Shown here: piece by piece, positions 1 through 10,591 of the stretch | Position numbering within the stretch: position 1 is the stretch's first letter | Layout of the letters: each line of letters starts with the position of its first letter | Assembly (NCBI RefSeq): GCF_003286085.1 | Contig: NW_020825313.1 | Coordinates: 3,286,001-3,350,000, forward strand | Direction of reading: 5' to 3' | DNA length: 64,000 bases | Origin: Drosophila persimilis | Taxonomy: Eukaryota > Arthropoda > Insecta > Diptera > Drosophilidae | Position numbers and translations under genes: made by a program | The notes under the pieces: generated by a model | Database searches by the model: none | Told to the model about the DNA's origin: nothing | The model's input: only the letters and a program-made list of their open reading frames with translations

Positions 1-2992
1 ACGGACGCCAACGCCCACCACAATGTGTGGGGAAGCACCGACATCAATGACAGAGGTGAGTCACTCTTAGACTTTATACTAGCAACTAGTCTATATATAG
101 CAAACGTTGGGGAGGAGCACACCTTCGTAGGTCCGACCTCATCTAACGTGCTAGACCTAACACTTGCAATGGGAAACAGTACTACGGTATCTAGCTGGAG
201 GGTCCTCGATAGACCATCCTTCTCAGACCATAAGTACATTCAGTTCAAGTGCGAATTCAAACACCCTTCGAAGACAACAGTCTATAGAAACCCCCGGAAC
301 ACAAACTGGGCAAAGTTTAAAAAGACAGTTACTTCGAAGCTCGCGAATCCGGGCTCAGTGAAATCCGCGGAGGATATAAAGAAGTCCCTAAAGACCCTAT
401 CCAACGAGCTACTGAACGCCTACCATGCATCGTGCAAACCCTCGAGAACGAAGAGGAGGTCCAAGCCACTCTGGTGGAACCGAGATCTCTCTCTCCAAAG
501 GAACAACCTCAAGGAATTCTTCAAGATCGCCAAACAAGCGAACGAGGAGATTGTCAATGAGGAATATAAAATCCTACTTAGGAGCTACAAGAAGGAAATA
601 CGTAAGGCACAAAGGAACTCGTGGAGAAACTTCTGCTCCAACATCGAGAAAGTGCCCGAAACCGCTAGGCTTCGGAAGCTGCTTTCAAAGCAGCCCACAG
701 TACAGAGCCAACTAAAACTAGACAACGGACAGTGGACAGAGGGCAGCAAAGAAGCCCTAACAGCACTAATGGAGGCGCACTTCCCTGGATGCACCGAGGT
801 CACTGACGCCAGCGAGTATCAGGACCTAGCAACCGAGGAACAGCACCCTCCAATAGGTCTGTTAACCACTAAGAGAATCCACTGGGCCATAGACTCCTTC
901 GCGGGCATAAAAGTACCAGGACTGGACGGGATATTCCCAGCCATGATGCAGTTGACCAAAGAGGTTATTACCCCATGGCTCCTCGCAATATACTCAGCAT
1001 GCCTAAGTACGGGCTATATCCCTATCCAATGGAGAACCTCGAGAGTTGTCTTCCTCCCTAAGGCAGGAAAGTGCAGCCACGTGAGTCCCAAGGATTACAG
1101 ACCGATAAGCCTTACCTCCTTTATACTAAAAACACTAGAAAAGCTGTTGGATTTGCACATCAGGAATGAGGTAGAGGGACTGATGTCAACAAACCAACTC
1201 GCCTACACTAAAGGGAAATCAGTGGAGACGGCACTACACTCGCTAGTAGCCACCATCGAGAGCGCCCTTCACAACAAAAAGTATGCTTTGGGAGCATTTG
1301 TGGACATCTCAGGAGCATTCAACAACGTGGCCACAACCGCAATAACAAGTCGCTTAGAAGCGAATAACATACACCCTGCAATCAACGTCTGGATCAAAAA
1401 CCTCCTAAGTTGCAGACGGGTGCAATCGGAGTGGGGCACTGCTTCCATGGTAAAGGGGGCACACAGAGGCACACCTCAGGGTGGAGTCCTGTCGCCACTA
1501 CTGTGGAATCTGGCGGTCGACGACCTCATCAAGAGATTTGAAAGGAAGGCCCCAAAGATAACAGCTTATGCAGATGACATAAGCATACTTATTACGGGTG
1601 TATGTCCATCGACCCTCAGCTGCTTAATGGAACGTACACTCAGGGAAATACGTGAGTGGGCGGAAGAGGTAGGACTCAGTATCAACGCGGACAAGACGGA
1701 CCTCATCCTCTTTACCAAGAGGTACAAGGTACTGATATGGACCCCCCGAAAATTGACCACACTAGGCTGACCCCAAAATCACAGGTGAAATACCTAGGCA
1801 CAGTACTGGACAGCAAGCTGGCATGGAGGCCCAATGTAGTGGAAAGGGTGAAGAAGGCTACCATTGCGCTTTATGCATCCAAGAAGATGCTCAGCAGCAC
1901 ATGGGGCCTGTCACCTGCTCTAATGCACTGGATCTACATCTCGGTGGTGCGACCAACTCTGCTGTATGGAGCCTTAGTGTGGTGGCAGGCTACTGAAAAG
2001 AAGACATACCATAAGCTTATGGAAAAGACTCAGCGACAGGCTCTGCTCTGTATTACAGGGGCGTTGAGGTCAACCCCAACAAAAGCACTCGAAACTGTAT
2101 CGGAATCGACCCCCTGGACATTCACGCTCGCCTGATTACGGGAAAGGCAGCACAACGCCTTATAGGATAAGGAAATCTATCGATACAAGGATACGGGCAC
2201 AGTTCAATTGGCAGGGACATGACCAGATCAACTGACTACATGACCCCCCAAACTTGCCTTGACGTCAAAACAACCACATCTTTGGGACCTGAAGACTGGA
2301 AAATTGGAAGGGACCAAACTGAGCACCTCAATATATACACAGACGGCTCCAAGATGGACGGAGGAGTAGGAGCGGGCCTATACTGCACAGACCCTGAGAT
2401 AAGGCTGTCGTATAAGCTACCGGACCAATGCAGCATATTCCAGGCAGAAGTTTTTGCCATCGGGAAAGCAGCGGAAGTCGCTTTCCTCACAGAACGAGCA
2501 CACGATGCGGTCAACCTATTCGTCGACAGCCAAGCGGCGATAAGATCCATGCAGTCGTCCGTGGTCAGTTCCAGAAGTGTCTTGGCGAGCAGGGAGGCAT
2601 TAGACATCCTAAGCACGACAAAGACAGTGCGGATCTATTGGGTTCCCAGCCACCAGGGCATCGAAGGAAACGAAGCGGCGGACGTACTAGCTAAGGAAGG
2701 CGTCGGGCTGGAGAATAGGAGAACCGAGAACGTGCCTGTCTCCCTCAGAACGCTGCAAGGCGATCTAGAGAAGCAGGCTAGAGCACAGACTGATAGCAGG
2801 TGGAGTAGTACCACCACCTGCAGAACCTCGAAGATAATGTGCAAGGAGCGCAACGAGAAACTTAGCCACTACCTACTGCACCTACCACGAAAGGCGCCCC
2901 AGTGTTGGCATCACTGGAAGATGCCTCCAAAAGGACGCCTCAGGAACTGCTGGCCTATGCTAAAAACACCTCGATTCTCGGGGACTTTCTAA
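1..2992 (+). pseudogene. LOA-A ORF2: endonuclease-reverse transcriptase-RNase H, frameshifted
   Basis: The reading frame is already open at base 1, where the endonuclease motif DANAHH is readable. The RT has the PQGGVLSPLLWN block near 1480 and the catalytic YADD near 1567. The first frame runs to 1770, but homology leaves it near 1730 and continues in another frame to 2135 (thumb region). It resumes about 2219-2992 as RNase H, with TDGS near 2340, the DSQAAI block near 2526 and a GIEGNEAAD block near 2657. At least two frameshifts break the enzyme. The C-terminal CCHC knuckle seen in the other LOA copies is not recognisable, so the last part is lost or scrambled. The product would nick DNA and copy element RNA at the nick. 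Confidence 0.85.
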
Positions 2993-3103
2993 AACCACAT
3001 TAACACTCCCGCGACGGTTCATACACCCCCCCCCCCCATCCGGATAACTAAGGGCCATATGCGCGGCCCCGCTGAGGGCCGTCCGGGTTAACCTAACCTA
3101 ACC
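1..3103 (+). mobile_element. LOA-clade non-LTR retrotransposon, subfamily A, 3' part
   Basis: The window opens inside the endonuclease domain of a non-LTR retrotransposon whose 5' part lies outside. Endonuclease, reverse transcriptase and RNase H follow in that order, then a 3' UTR with a C-tract near 3027 and a tail of TAACC units at 3088-3103. EN-RT-RH order with this tail matches the LOA group. It is clearly diverged from the other LOA copies here, so I call it a separate subfamily. Its tail abuts a partial BEL LTR at 3104, which suggests that it inserted into that LTR and that the rest of the LTR lies left of the window. It is inactive because of frameshifts. Confidence 0.85.
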
Positions 3104-3391
3104 TATGTCTATGTCACTCATTTGTTTGTTAAAGATTTGCGCGTGCTTGCCCTGCTAAACGCTCTCTGCCAGCTCGCTCCTCGCTATCTCCGCTTTGCGT
3201 CTGCCTACCGACGTCGGCCGAGCGAAGCTGCGCTCAGCGATCGGAGCGGCAATGTAAAGGGCAGGCAAGCCACACTTGCAATTTGGATGTCACGCATTAA
3301 AGAACAAATCGTAGTTTTATTTCTGCGCCGAGTTTTATTTAATTCGAAATAATTAGTCGGCCGATTGCGGATAAAAAACATTATCTCCACA
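3104..3391 (+). repeat. BEL copy 1, partial 5' LTR
   Basis: It matches the last 288 bp of the 3' LTR at 8524-8895 with 5 differences and ends in CTCCACA. The first part of the LTR is missing because LOA-A ends exactly where it begins. Just downstream lies TTTGGTGACCCCGACGTG, the likely primer-binding site; I cannot assign the tRNA. Confidence 0.85.
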
Positions 3392-3741
3392 TAAAATTTG
3401 GTGACCCCGACGTGATCTCTGAGTTGCAGTGTCAATTAATAATCATTCGAGATCGACATTCGTTAGCCTTAGCAAATTTTCGGCGGTTAAGCACAATTCG
3501 GTGCTAAAACATACTTACATACACATACATACACGCATTGCTGGCTATTAATTTCTCTGTCGCGACAATTCGGTCAGTGCAGTGCAGCGAACTCACTAAT
3601 ACACACAAGCGGAATCGGACAGCTCGCACAGCCGCACAGCTAAAGGCATTAGCTGTAATCCCTTTGCTTTCGGTTCCCACGTTTATACGTATACAGGGTG
3701 TCTTTTTCGGTCGTGCTGAGTGACTCTTTTAAAACCTCAAC

Positions 3742-4987
3742 ATGGCAGCACCTGAGCATACCAATGTCGCGAACGCAGCAATGCCGAGTGATGTAGATTT
3801 CTACAAGCACAAGGCCGAGTCCATCGCGCGCCAACTAAAGGCCATGGATCGCTTTCCCACCAAGGAAGAGCTTGCCAAGTTAGATGAGGCAGAACTTAGA
3901 GCTTAGAGCAAATCGAGCGAATGAATGCGGATTTCGATGCCGCTCAAACGAGCCTTGAAAGGCTGGATTTCCTGCAGTTAGCCCATGATGCCCGGCTGGA
4001 CTTTTCAAATGTTTATGTCAAGGTTAGGTCCAGGCTGTCGCGGGAGTTGATGGCTACTCGCACGGTAAATGTTGCCAATTCAACGGCTCGGCATACTCTC
4101 GAGGGGAATTCGTCGTTGTTCGCCTATAATAGTATAGCCCGTTCTCGAATGCCCGAGTTGCAGCTTCCGCGATTCGGTGGGAACTACATGGATTGGCCAG
4201 AATTCCACTCGATGTTCTCGACAATGGTACACAAAGACCATCGTATACCAATCATCGAAAAATTCCAATATCTTCGTGGATGTCTAGATGGTGCTGCGCT
4301 GGATACGATTCGTTCCTTGGAGCTTTCTGAGGAGAATTACGACTAATGTTGCGATTCGATAATAAACTGTTACATTTTCAGGCACACGTCAAGGCTATTT
4401 TCGGGCTGCAAGGGGTGGAGAAGGGCTCGGCTATCGGCTTGCGCGCGCTCAGCGACAAAATCAATTCGCACTTGCGTGCACTTCAGACATTGGCGACCCC
4501 ACAGGAGATTTCCGATGGCTTGCTGATCTTCATCATAGGCACGAAAGTGGACCACAAGACCAAGTAGAAATGGGAAGAGAACTTGCCGACGTCAGGATTG
4601 CCTCGGTGGTCAAGCATGGCCTCATTCTTGGAAGCAAGATGTCGGATGCTGGAAAATTTGGGATCGGCTATGGTAACAATTCCTAGCCAGCAGGTGGGAG
4701 AAAGTAAACCTAGTACCCTAATCACCTCCATTAACGATCATAATAGCTCAACATGCATATATTGCAAATCCTCCGATCACTACATATCCCGATGCCAGGC
4801 ATTTCTAGATCTCCCTGTTTTTTCTCGATACAAGGAGGTGAAGAAGCGCCATTTATGTCTAAGCTGCCTCAACAAAGGCCATTCATTCGCCCTGCAAGTC
4901 AGGGGCATGTAGAAATTGCCAAGCCAAGCATCACACACTGCTCCACATGCATTCGGACGCTGACGGTGAGATGCCGTCGCTGAGCAC
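3742..4987 (+). pseudogene. BEL copy 1 gag (DUF1759-like region and zinc knuckles), broken
   Basis: Gag would package element RNA. The ATG at 3742 starts a frame that stops at 3904-3906 because of a short deletion relative to copy 2. Homology continues at 3921-4346 and ends in a stop after the ENYD residues, then resumes in another frame at 4346-4567 with a further stop, and again at 4583-4912 with a CCHC-type knuckle (CIYCKSSDH, then CLSCLNKGH). The breaks near 4344, 4565 and in the knuckle region are also present in copy 2, so they predate both copies or were passed between them. Confidence 0.8.
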
Positions 4988-5109
4988 GGAATCGACCCAG
5001 CATGATCCTGCGAGTGCCCTAGTAGCAAGCAAATATACTAGCCCTCCCTTCTTGAGTCAGAGACATATATGTCAAGGGCCGTTTTGGATCGCTTATTCCA
5101 TGTCGTGCC

Positions 5110-8100
5110 ATTTTAGATTCCGCTTCTCAGGTTAACTTTATAACATCGAGACTCGCCAATCAGCTGCAGATCCTCACCCGTCTCACGTTCAAATCGCCGG
5201 TATTGGAGAGTCAATTCTACCATCCAGCAAGGCTGTAGACATCGTCCTGCAATCTCAAGACAAAAGCTATCACGGTTTCCTCTCTGCAATTATCACTGCC
5301 TCAATCACAGGAATGCAGCCTAACTTCGGCCTAGACGCAAAGGATTGGCCAATGCCAAATAATCTAAAACTGGCTGATCCTAATTTCGCCAAGCCCCAGC
5401 GTGTCGATCTGTTGATAGGTGCTGGTTTGTTCTTCGAATTAATGTGCGTTGGACAGATTCGACTGTCAGACCAATTGCCAAAATTGCAGAAGACGAAACT
5501 TGGCTGGATTGTGTCAGGAAGTATTAAAAACTCTGAGAAAGCCCGTGCGGCGCTAGCAGCCGTTGAAGATCCCCCTGTCATCTCCGCTTGCGAGACTAAT
5601 TTGTGCGATATTGTAAGGCGGTTTTGGGAAGTCGATGGAGATTATTCGCCCTCATCAATTTCGGAGGAAGATGTTCATTGCGAACAGCATTTCGTCACAA
5701 ACTGCATTCGCCTAGATTCCGGAGCTTACTCCGTGCGTTTGCCAACCAAATTCAGTCTAGAGGAATTAGGAGAATCGTATCAGCAGGCGCTATGTAGATT
5801 TCTCAATTTGGAGAGGAAGCTAGCAAAAAATGCACAGCTTAAGGCTGGTTGAGTTTCTCCAGGAAACTTCGCGGCAGTCAGACCTCCCGCAGTACTTCTT
5901 GCCTCACCATTGCGTCCACAAGCAGGATAGTACAACCACCAAATTACGCGTAGTGTTCGATGGATCTGCCAAAACAGCGTCTGGAGTATCACTGAATGAT
6001 GCGCTAATGGCTGGACCCACCATCCAATCTAAAATTCTGATAACTCTGCTTCGTTTCCGCTTTTTTAAAGTCACCTTATGTGGCGATATCTGCAAAATGT
6101 ACCGCTGTGTACGCGTTTCCCATCCCGATACGCACGTGCAGTGCATCCTATAGCGCAATGACCCGAAGGAGGAGATTCAGGCGTTCAAGTTGGAGACTGT
6201 TACTTACGGAACCAAACCTGCCGCTTTCTTAGCAATTCGTGCTATGCATCAATTGGCGAATGATGAAGAGTTGCGTTTTCCGCTTGGCGCTGATGCTGTT
6301 CGAAGAGATTTTTATGTCGATGATCTCATATCTGGAGGGGACAGCATTGATTCTGTCATCAAGATTCGTCAGCATGTAGAGGAGCTACTTTCGAAAGGAT
6401 GTTTTCCCATACGTAAATGGTGTTCCAATGAACCCGATGCTTTGGAAGGCGTATCGGAGGCGGATCGCGAAAAGTTCCTTACCTTTCATGACGGGATTGA
6501 AGTAACCAAGGCGCTTGGTCTAGTCTGGGATCCCACCACAGACAATCTTCTGTTTAGCTTCGCTCACGTCGGAACCGCTGCAGGCCCAATATCGAAGCGT
6601 TCGGTCCTGTCTACACTAGCTAGGTTCTACGATCCTCTAGGGCTCGTCTCTCCCATAATCACAAAAGCTAAAATATTTATGCAGTCGCTATGGAACGAAA
6701 GCCTAAAGTTGAATTGGGACGAAAGCCTGCCCCAGGATCTACATACGACTTGGCTTGAGCTGACTTCGCAGTTGTCGATGGCGCCTGTGTATACATGCGT
6801 TCGGAAGCTCTTGGCATTGTGCAAAGTCATCTCTTATGCTCTAAATCCAGAGTCGCGCCCTTAAAAAGTATGACTATCCCCAAGCATGAGCTATCCGCTG
6901 CCCTCGTATTAGCCGAACTAGTGTCCACCATAGTTAAGGGATTATCAGCTCCATGCGAAATACATTGCTGGTCGGATTCGTCCATAGCCCTTGCCTGGAT
7001 TCGAGAATCACCATTGAATTTTAATATATTTGTTTCTAATCGAGTTCAGCGGATTCAGGAGCTCACCGCTGGAATGACTTGGCATCTCGTGCCCACAAAG
7101 TTGAATCCTGCCGACATCATATCACGGGGATCCACGCCCGCTGAACTAATGGATAGCAGCCTTTGGATCTCTGGACCACCATTCTTGCGTCTTGAGAGCT
7201 CAGAGTGGCCTGCAGGTTTGCAATTGCCGACCGATGTACCAGAACGTCGTCATGCCGCATTGGTTGCTTCAAACGAAAGGGATGTATCGTACGATTGCAA
7301 ATTTCAAAACTCATTCGGATCCATGCAGCACGTCTTTGCTTACATCTATCGATTCTACATTCTCAAGGACAAAGGCATAGCGCGGTCGAAGGGTCAACTT
7401 ACCGTAATCGACATCAAAAATGGTACGCATTTGCTCATAAGGGCAATTCTCTTTCGGAAGAGATAAGGACCCTCGCCAGCAAACAGGCCCTACCGCCAAA
7501 AAGCACGATGGCCTCACTGAATCCATTTCTGGATAGCTTTGGATTGCTGCGGATTGGAGGCCGCCTCCAAAATGCCCAATTGGACTACGACGCGAAGCAC
7601 CCGATCCTGCTTCCTAAGGGACATCCTGTCACTGTCTCTATTATTATCTTCTTTCACGAAAGGTTTCTCCACGCAGGAGCTCAAGGATTGCTCGGACTGC
7701 TTCGGCAAAAATTCTGGCCTATTGGTGGACGCAAATATGTTGCGGGAATCATTCGCAAATGTGTTAGATGATTTCGTTTGAAGCCAGTGCTGATGGAACA
7801 TATCATGGGAAACTTGCCTGCGGATCGCGTAAGGACTAATCCAGCATTCCACACAACGGGCGTTGATTTTTGCGGACCCTTTTATCAAAAGTCGGAAGTC
7901 AGAAGCAGGCCTCCTATCAAATGTTACATCGCTGTCTTCGTATGCTTTAGCACCAAAGCAACTCATTTGGAAGTCGTTCGGGATCTATCTACAGAATCCT
8001 TTCTGGCAGCATTAAGGCGTTTTATAATTTTGTAGGAGCAAAAAATGAGCTTTTGGAGCTTCGGCAAATGTTCCTCAGCGATCCTCATACGTCGGCTGTG

Positions 8101-8510
8101 TCACATCTCTGCGTTTCTAGTGGAATCGATTGGAAATTCATCCCCCCTCGCTCAGCTCATTTTGGGGGTTTGTGGGAGGCGGCTGTTAAAGCAGCTACAT
8201 TTTTACTCTTGATGAAATTCATACCTTGGCTTGTGAAATCTCTGCTTTGTTAAATTCCCGTCCGCTTTATGCAATTACAAAAGTCCCGATTATTTAGTTG
8301 TGCTCACGCCAAACCGTTTTCTCAATGGAGCCCCGAAAGCTGCATTCGACGAGCCAGATGTGACGCATCTCCGGGTCAACCTACTTAGTCGATGGCAGCG
8401 GAGGAAACGCTGCCACCATTAAGGTGGCCGCTTGGCCGCATTGAGAGCGTCATCCCAGGAAAAAATGGAACCATCAGGGTCAGGATGGATCTGTTGAAAG
8501 CCTTTGCCTT
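5110..8510 (+). pseudogene. BEL copy 1 pol: protease, RT, RNase H, integrase, with multiple deletions
   Basis: The remnant starts with the retroviral-type protease region (an LDSASQVNF block, off frame, near 5113), then RT with FYVDD near 6310, RNase H, the zinc-binding N-terminus of integrase near 7650, catalytic integrase blocks to 8190 and the C-terminal region to about 8500. Against copy 2 it has a deletion at 5846, a Trp-to-stop change near 6150, a deletion of about 93 bp at 6788 that removes part of the RT-RNase H junction, and further deletions near 7447, 8028, 8193, 8400 and 8480. The integrase region therefore lacks one catalytic block (WSDN). It cannot encode a working polyprotein. 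Confidence 0.88.
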
Positions 8511-8523
8511 CCAACGGGGGGAA

Positions 8524-8895
8524 TGTTCTGAGCAGAACCCAGCCGATTAGTTGCTTGCCAAATAGCACCTAATTCTTGGCCCTCAGCCGCTTATTTTGTT
8601 TGTTACTTATGTCTTTGTCACTCATTTGTTTGTTAAAGATTTGCGCGTGCTTGCCCTGCTAAACGCTCTCTGCCAGCTCGCTCTTCGCTATCTCCGCTTT
8701 GCGTCTGCCTACCGACGTCGGCCGAGCGAAGCTGCGCTCAGCGATCGGAGCGGCAATGTAAAGGACAGGCAAGCCACACTTGCAATTTGGATGTCACGCA
8801 TTAAAGAACAAATCGTAATTTTATTTCTGCGCCGAGTTTTATTTAATTCGAAATAATTAGTCGGCCGATTGGGGATAAAAAACATTATCTCCACA
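8524..8895 (+). repeat. BEL copy 1, 3' LTR (372 bp)
   Basis: It starts TGTTCTGAGC after a purine-rich run (polypurine tract, 8515-8523) and ends CTCCACA, so it has TG...CA ends. It is 12 bp longer than the LTRs of copy 2 because of an extra segment near 8751-8766. This makes it a distinct LTR variant. Confidence 0.88.
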
Positions 8896-9033
8896 GAACC
8901 TAATTACATTTTTTAATATACTAATCACATGGAACCTTCCAAAAACAACGCTTTACCAAAATTGTCAAAACCAAGAAATCATAGCGGAAGGAAATACCAT
9001 TATAAAAATTTACAATTGCTCAATCCAACTAAA
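8896..9033 (+). mobile_element. Errantivirus-like element copy A, env-region fragment 1
   Basis: This 138-bp piece lies between BEL copy 1 and the CR1 element. It matches 25599-25687 in copy B apart from about 48 bp missing from copy B. In copy B the sequence continues without interruption into the match to 13676, so this piece and 13676-14477 were once contiguous. No open frame is left here. Confidence 0.75.
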
Positions 9034-9554
9034 TCTTTCGATTATCTTTCGTAGTGATCAGACGTGTTTTTTTTCTGCGCTCCGCATTTTTTCCTTTTGT
9101 TTTGAATAAACAGCCGGTGTTTTCCTAACTAAATTCTAATTATACTTTCTAACCAGACAACAATCGGGAAACCTATTCATTTACGCGAGTGCATGCCTTT
9201 TGATTTGTGTTAAAACATTGTTTAACTTTTTATTTTTCGGCGTCGGCTTGTGCTTGTGCTTGTGTTTGTGTTGTTGCAGTGAGTGAGTACGCATTACATT
9301 GCATTGCAGTCCGCTCTCGTCTGGTAGCTTTTGTTGTTTTATCACTCTCTCGCTATCACCTCAACTTCAATAACTGTTCTTTCTCTCTCGGTCTTTAAAC
9401 TTTCTGAGCAATAGCGCTCTCTGCTTAGTAGCTCTCGCTATAACCGCTCTCCACTCTGCTCTCTTTTTTTACCAATTCCGCTTTGAGCGTTGTCTGGCAC
9501 ATTGGTCTGATACCAATTTGTTTTGCAAATAATAGTAAATAAATAAATAATAAA

Positions 9555-10568
9555 ATGGAATACGCTGTGGGCTGTGCCAAAAAAAGCTGTAAGACGCAGA
9601 TCACTCACGATCAGCCGAAAGTCCCCTGCTGGCTCTGCGACAGCGTAGTGCACGCAAAATGCGCGGGATTTTCTGGCCTCGTGAGTGATGCTATAGCCAA
9701 ACGTAATGGCTTGCATTACAGTTTCGAGGCATGCCGTGCGGTGGAGAAAGACATGGTGGCTTTCATGAGGCAGACGCGGAGTGGCTTTAAGGAGCTGCCC
9801 GTTGGTTTTAAAAACCAATACGATCGGCTCCTAGCCATGGAGGCTCAGTTTAGCGGTTTAAAACTGCTGAATGAGTCTCCGAGGCGCAGAAAGGTCACTC
9901 CGCGGGATCTGCAAGTGCCAACCGTCACTCAGCCGTGCGCCGCCGAAAAACTGACTCCGACCACTCCAAGTTTGCAGCAGTTGATCTCGTTTGCCACTCC
10001 AAGGGCAACGACAGCTGCTGGCGATGCAGATTCGGTAGCCGAATTCATCGCCTCGGAGAATGTGCAGCCAAGTACGTCTGCAGCGTCCGTGTCCGTGGTG
10101 TCCGCAAGTTCGCTAGTTGTCCCGTCTATCCCGATCCCACCAGTAAATAGACGTTCCGGACCTCCGGATATTGCCACCACAGGTACTAGACCTGTGGTGA
10201 CTAAACCACTGGTGGGAGTCCCACCAAAACGACAAGTTTTTGTTTCACGGCTGGCCCCTGACCTCACATCTAATGATGTAATTGCTTTTATTCAAAGCAA
10301 AATAAAAGCCGTGGGTTTAAAGGTGGAGAAATTTAACTTCTCTTATGCCAGGGAGATAGCCTCGTTTAAGATAAGCATCTCCCCAACTCAATTTGACACC
10401 ATTTGCTCCGCCAAATTTTGGCCGGAGCATTTGGTGGTGAAGGAGTTTAAGGCTAAGAAGAAGAATAGGCCCCCCATATCCCTTACAAATCTTTCCAGTG
10501 TGCCACCCCCAACCTCAACTTCCTCTTCCTCAACTTCCCGTCTTGCTTCCACGTTTCCAAAAAACTAA
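9555..10568 (+). CDS. CR1 copy 1 ORF1 protein with PHD-like zinc finger
   Basis: This 337-residue frame begins at ATG 9555. Residues about 5-60 carry cysteine/histidine pairs in a PHD-like pattern (C..C near the start, CWLCDSVVHAKC, then a late C), as in CR1 ORF1 proteins. A short helical region with MRQTRSGFKEL follows, then a Ser/Thr/Pro/Val-rich linker (about 110-230), and a C-terminal region (about 225-300) with VFVSRLAPDLTSNDVIAFI that reads like an RNA-recognition-type fold. The expected role is binding element RNA in the RNP. The frame is intact and ends just upstream of ORF2. The expected last cysteine of the finger reads SFEACRAV, so one ligand may be lost. Confidence 0.8.
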   Translation: MEYAVGCAKKSCKTQITHDQPKVPCWLCDSVVHAKCAGFSGLVSDAIAKRNGLHYSFEACRAVEKDMVAFMRQTRSGFKELPVGFKNQYDRLLAMEAQFSGLKLLNESPRRRKVTPRDLQVPTVTQPCAAEKLTPTTPSLQQLISFATPRATTAAGDADSVAEFIASENVQPSTSAASVSVVSASSLVVPSIPIPPVNRRSGPPDIATTGTRPVVTKPLVGVPPKRQVFVSRLAPDLTSNDVIAFIQSKIKAVGLKVEKFNFSYAREIASFKISISPTQFDTICSAKFWPEHLVVKEFKAKKKNRPPISLTNLSSVPPPTSTSSSSTSRLASTFPKN

Positions 10569-10591
10569 CTTCTCTTTTAGTCACCTATCAG

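Larger units (their letters stand above)
3104..8895 (+). mobile_element. BEL/Pao LTR retrotransposon, copy 1 (decayed)
   Basis: The order is partial 5' LTR 3104-3391, leader with candidate primer-binding site just after 3391, gag remnant, protease, RT, RNase H, integrase, then a full 3' LTR 8524-8895. It is collinear with copy 2 at 29489-35670 but has many deletions and stops. Over the 288 bp where both LTRs are present I count 5 differences, so it is older than copy 2. Its right flank matches errantivirus env sequence also seen at 25599, so it inserted into that element. The left flank is beyond the LOA-A insertion and outside the window. Confidence 0.9.
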
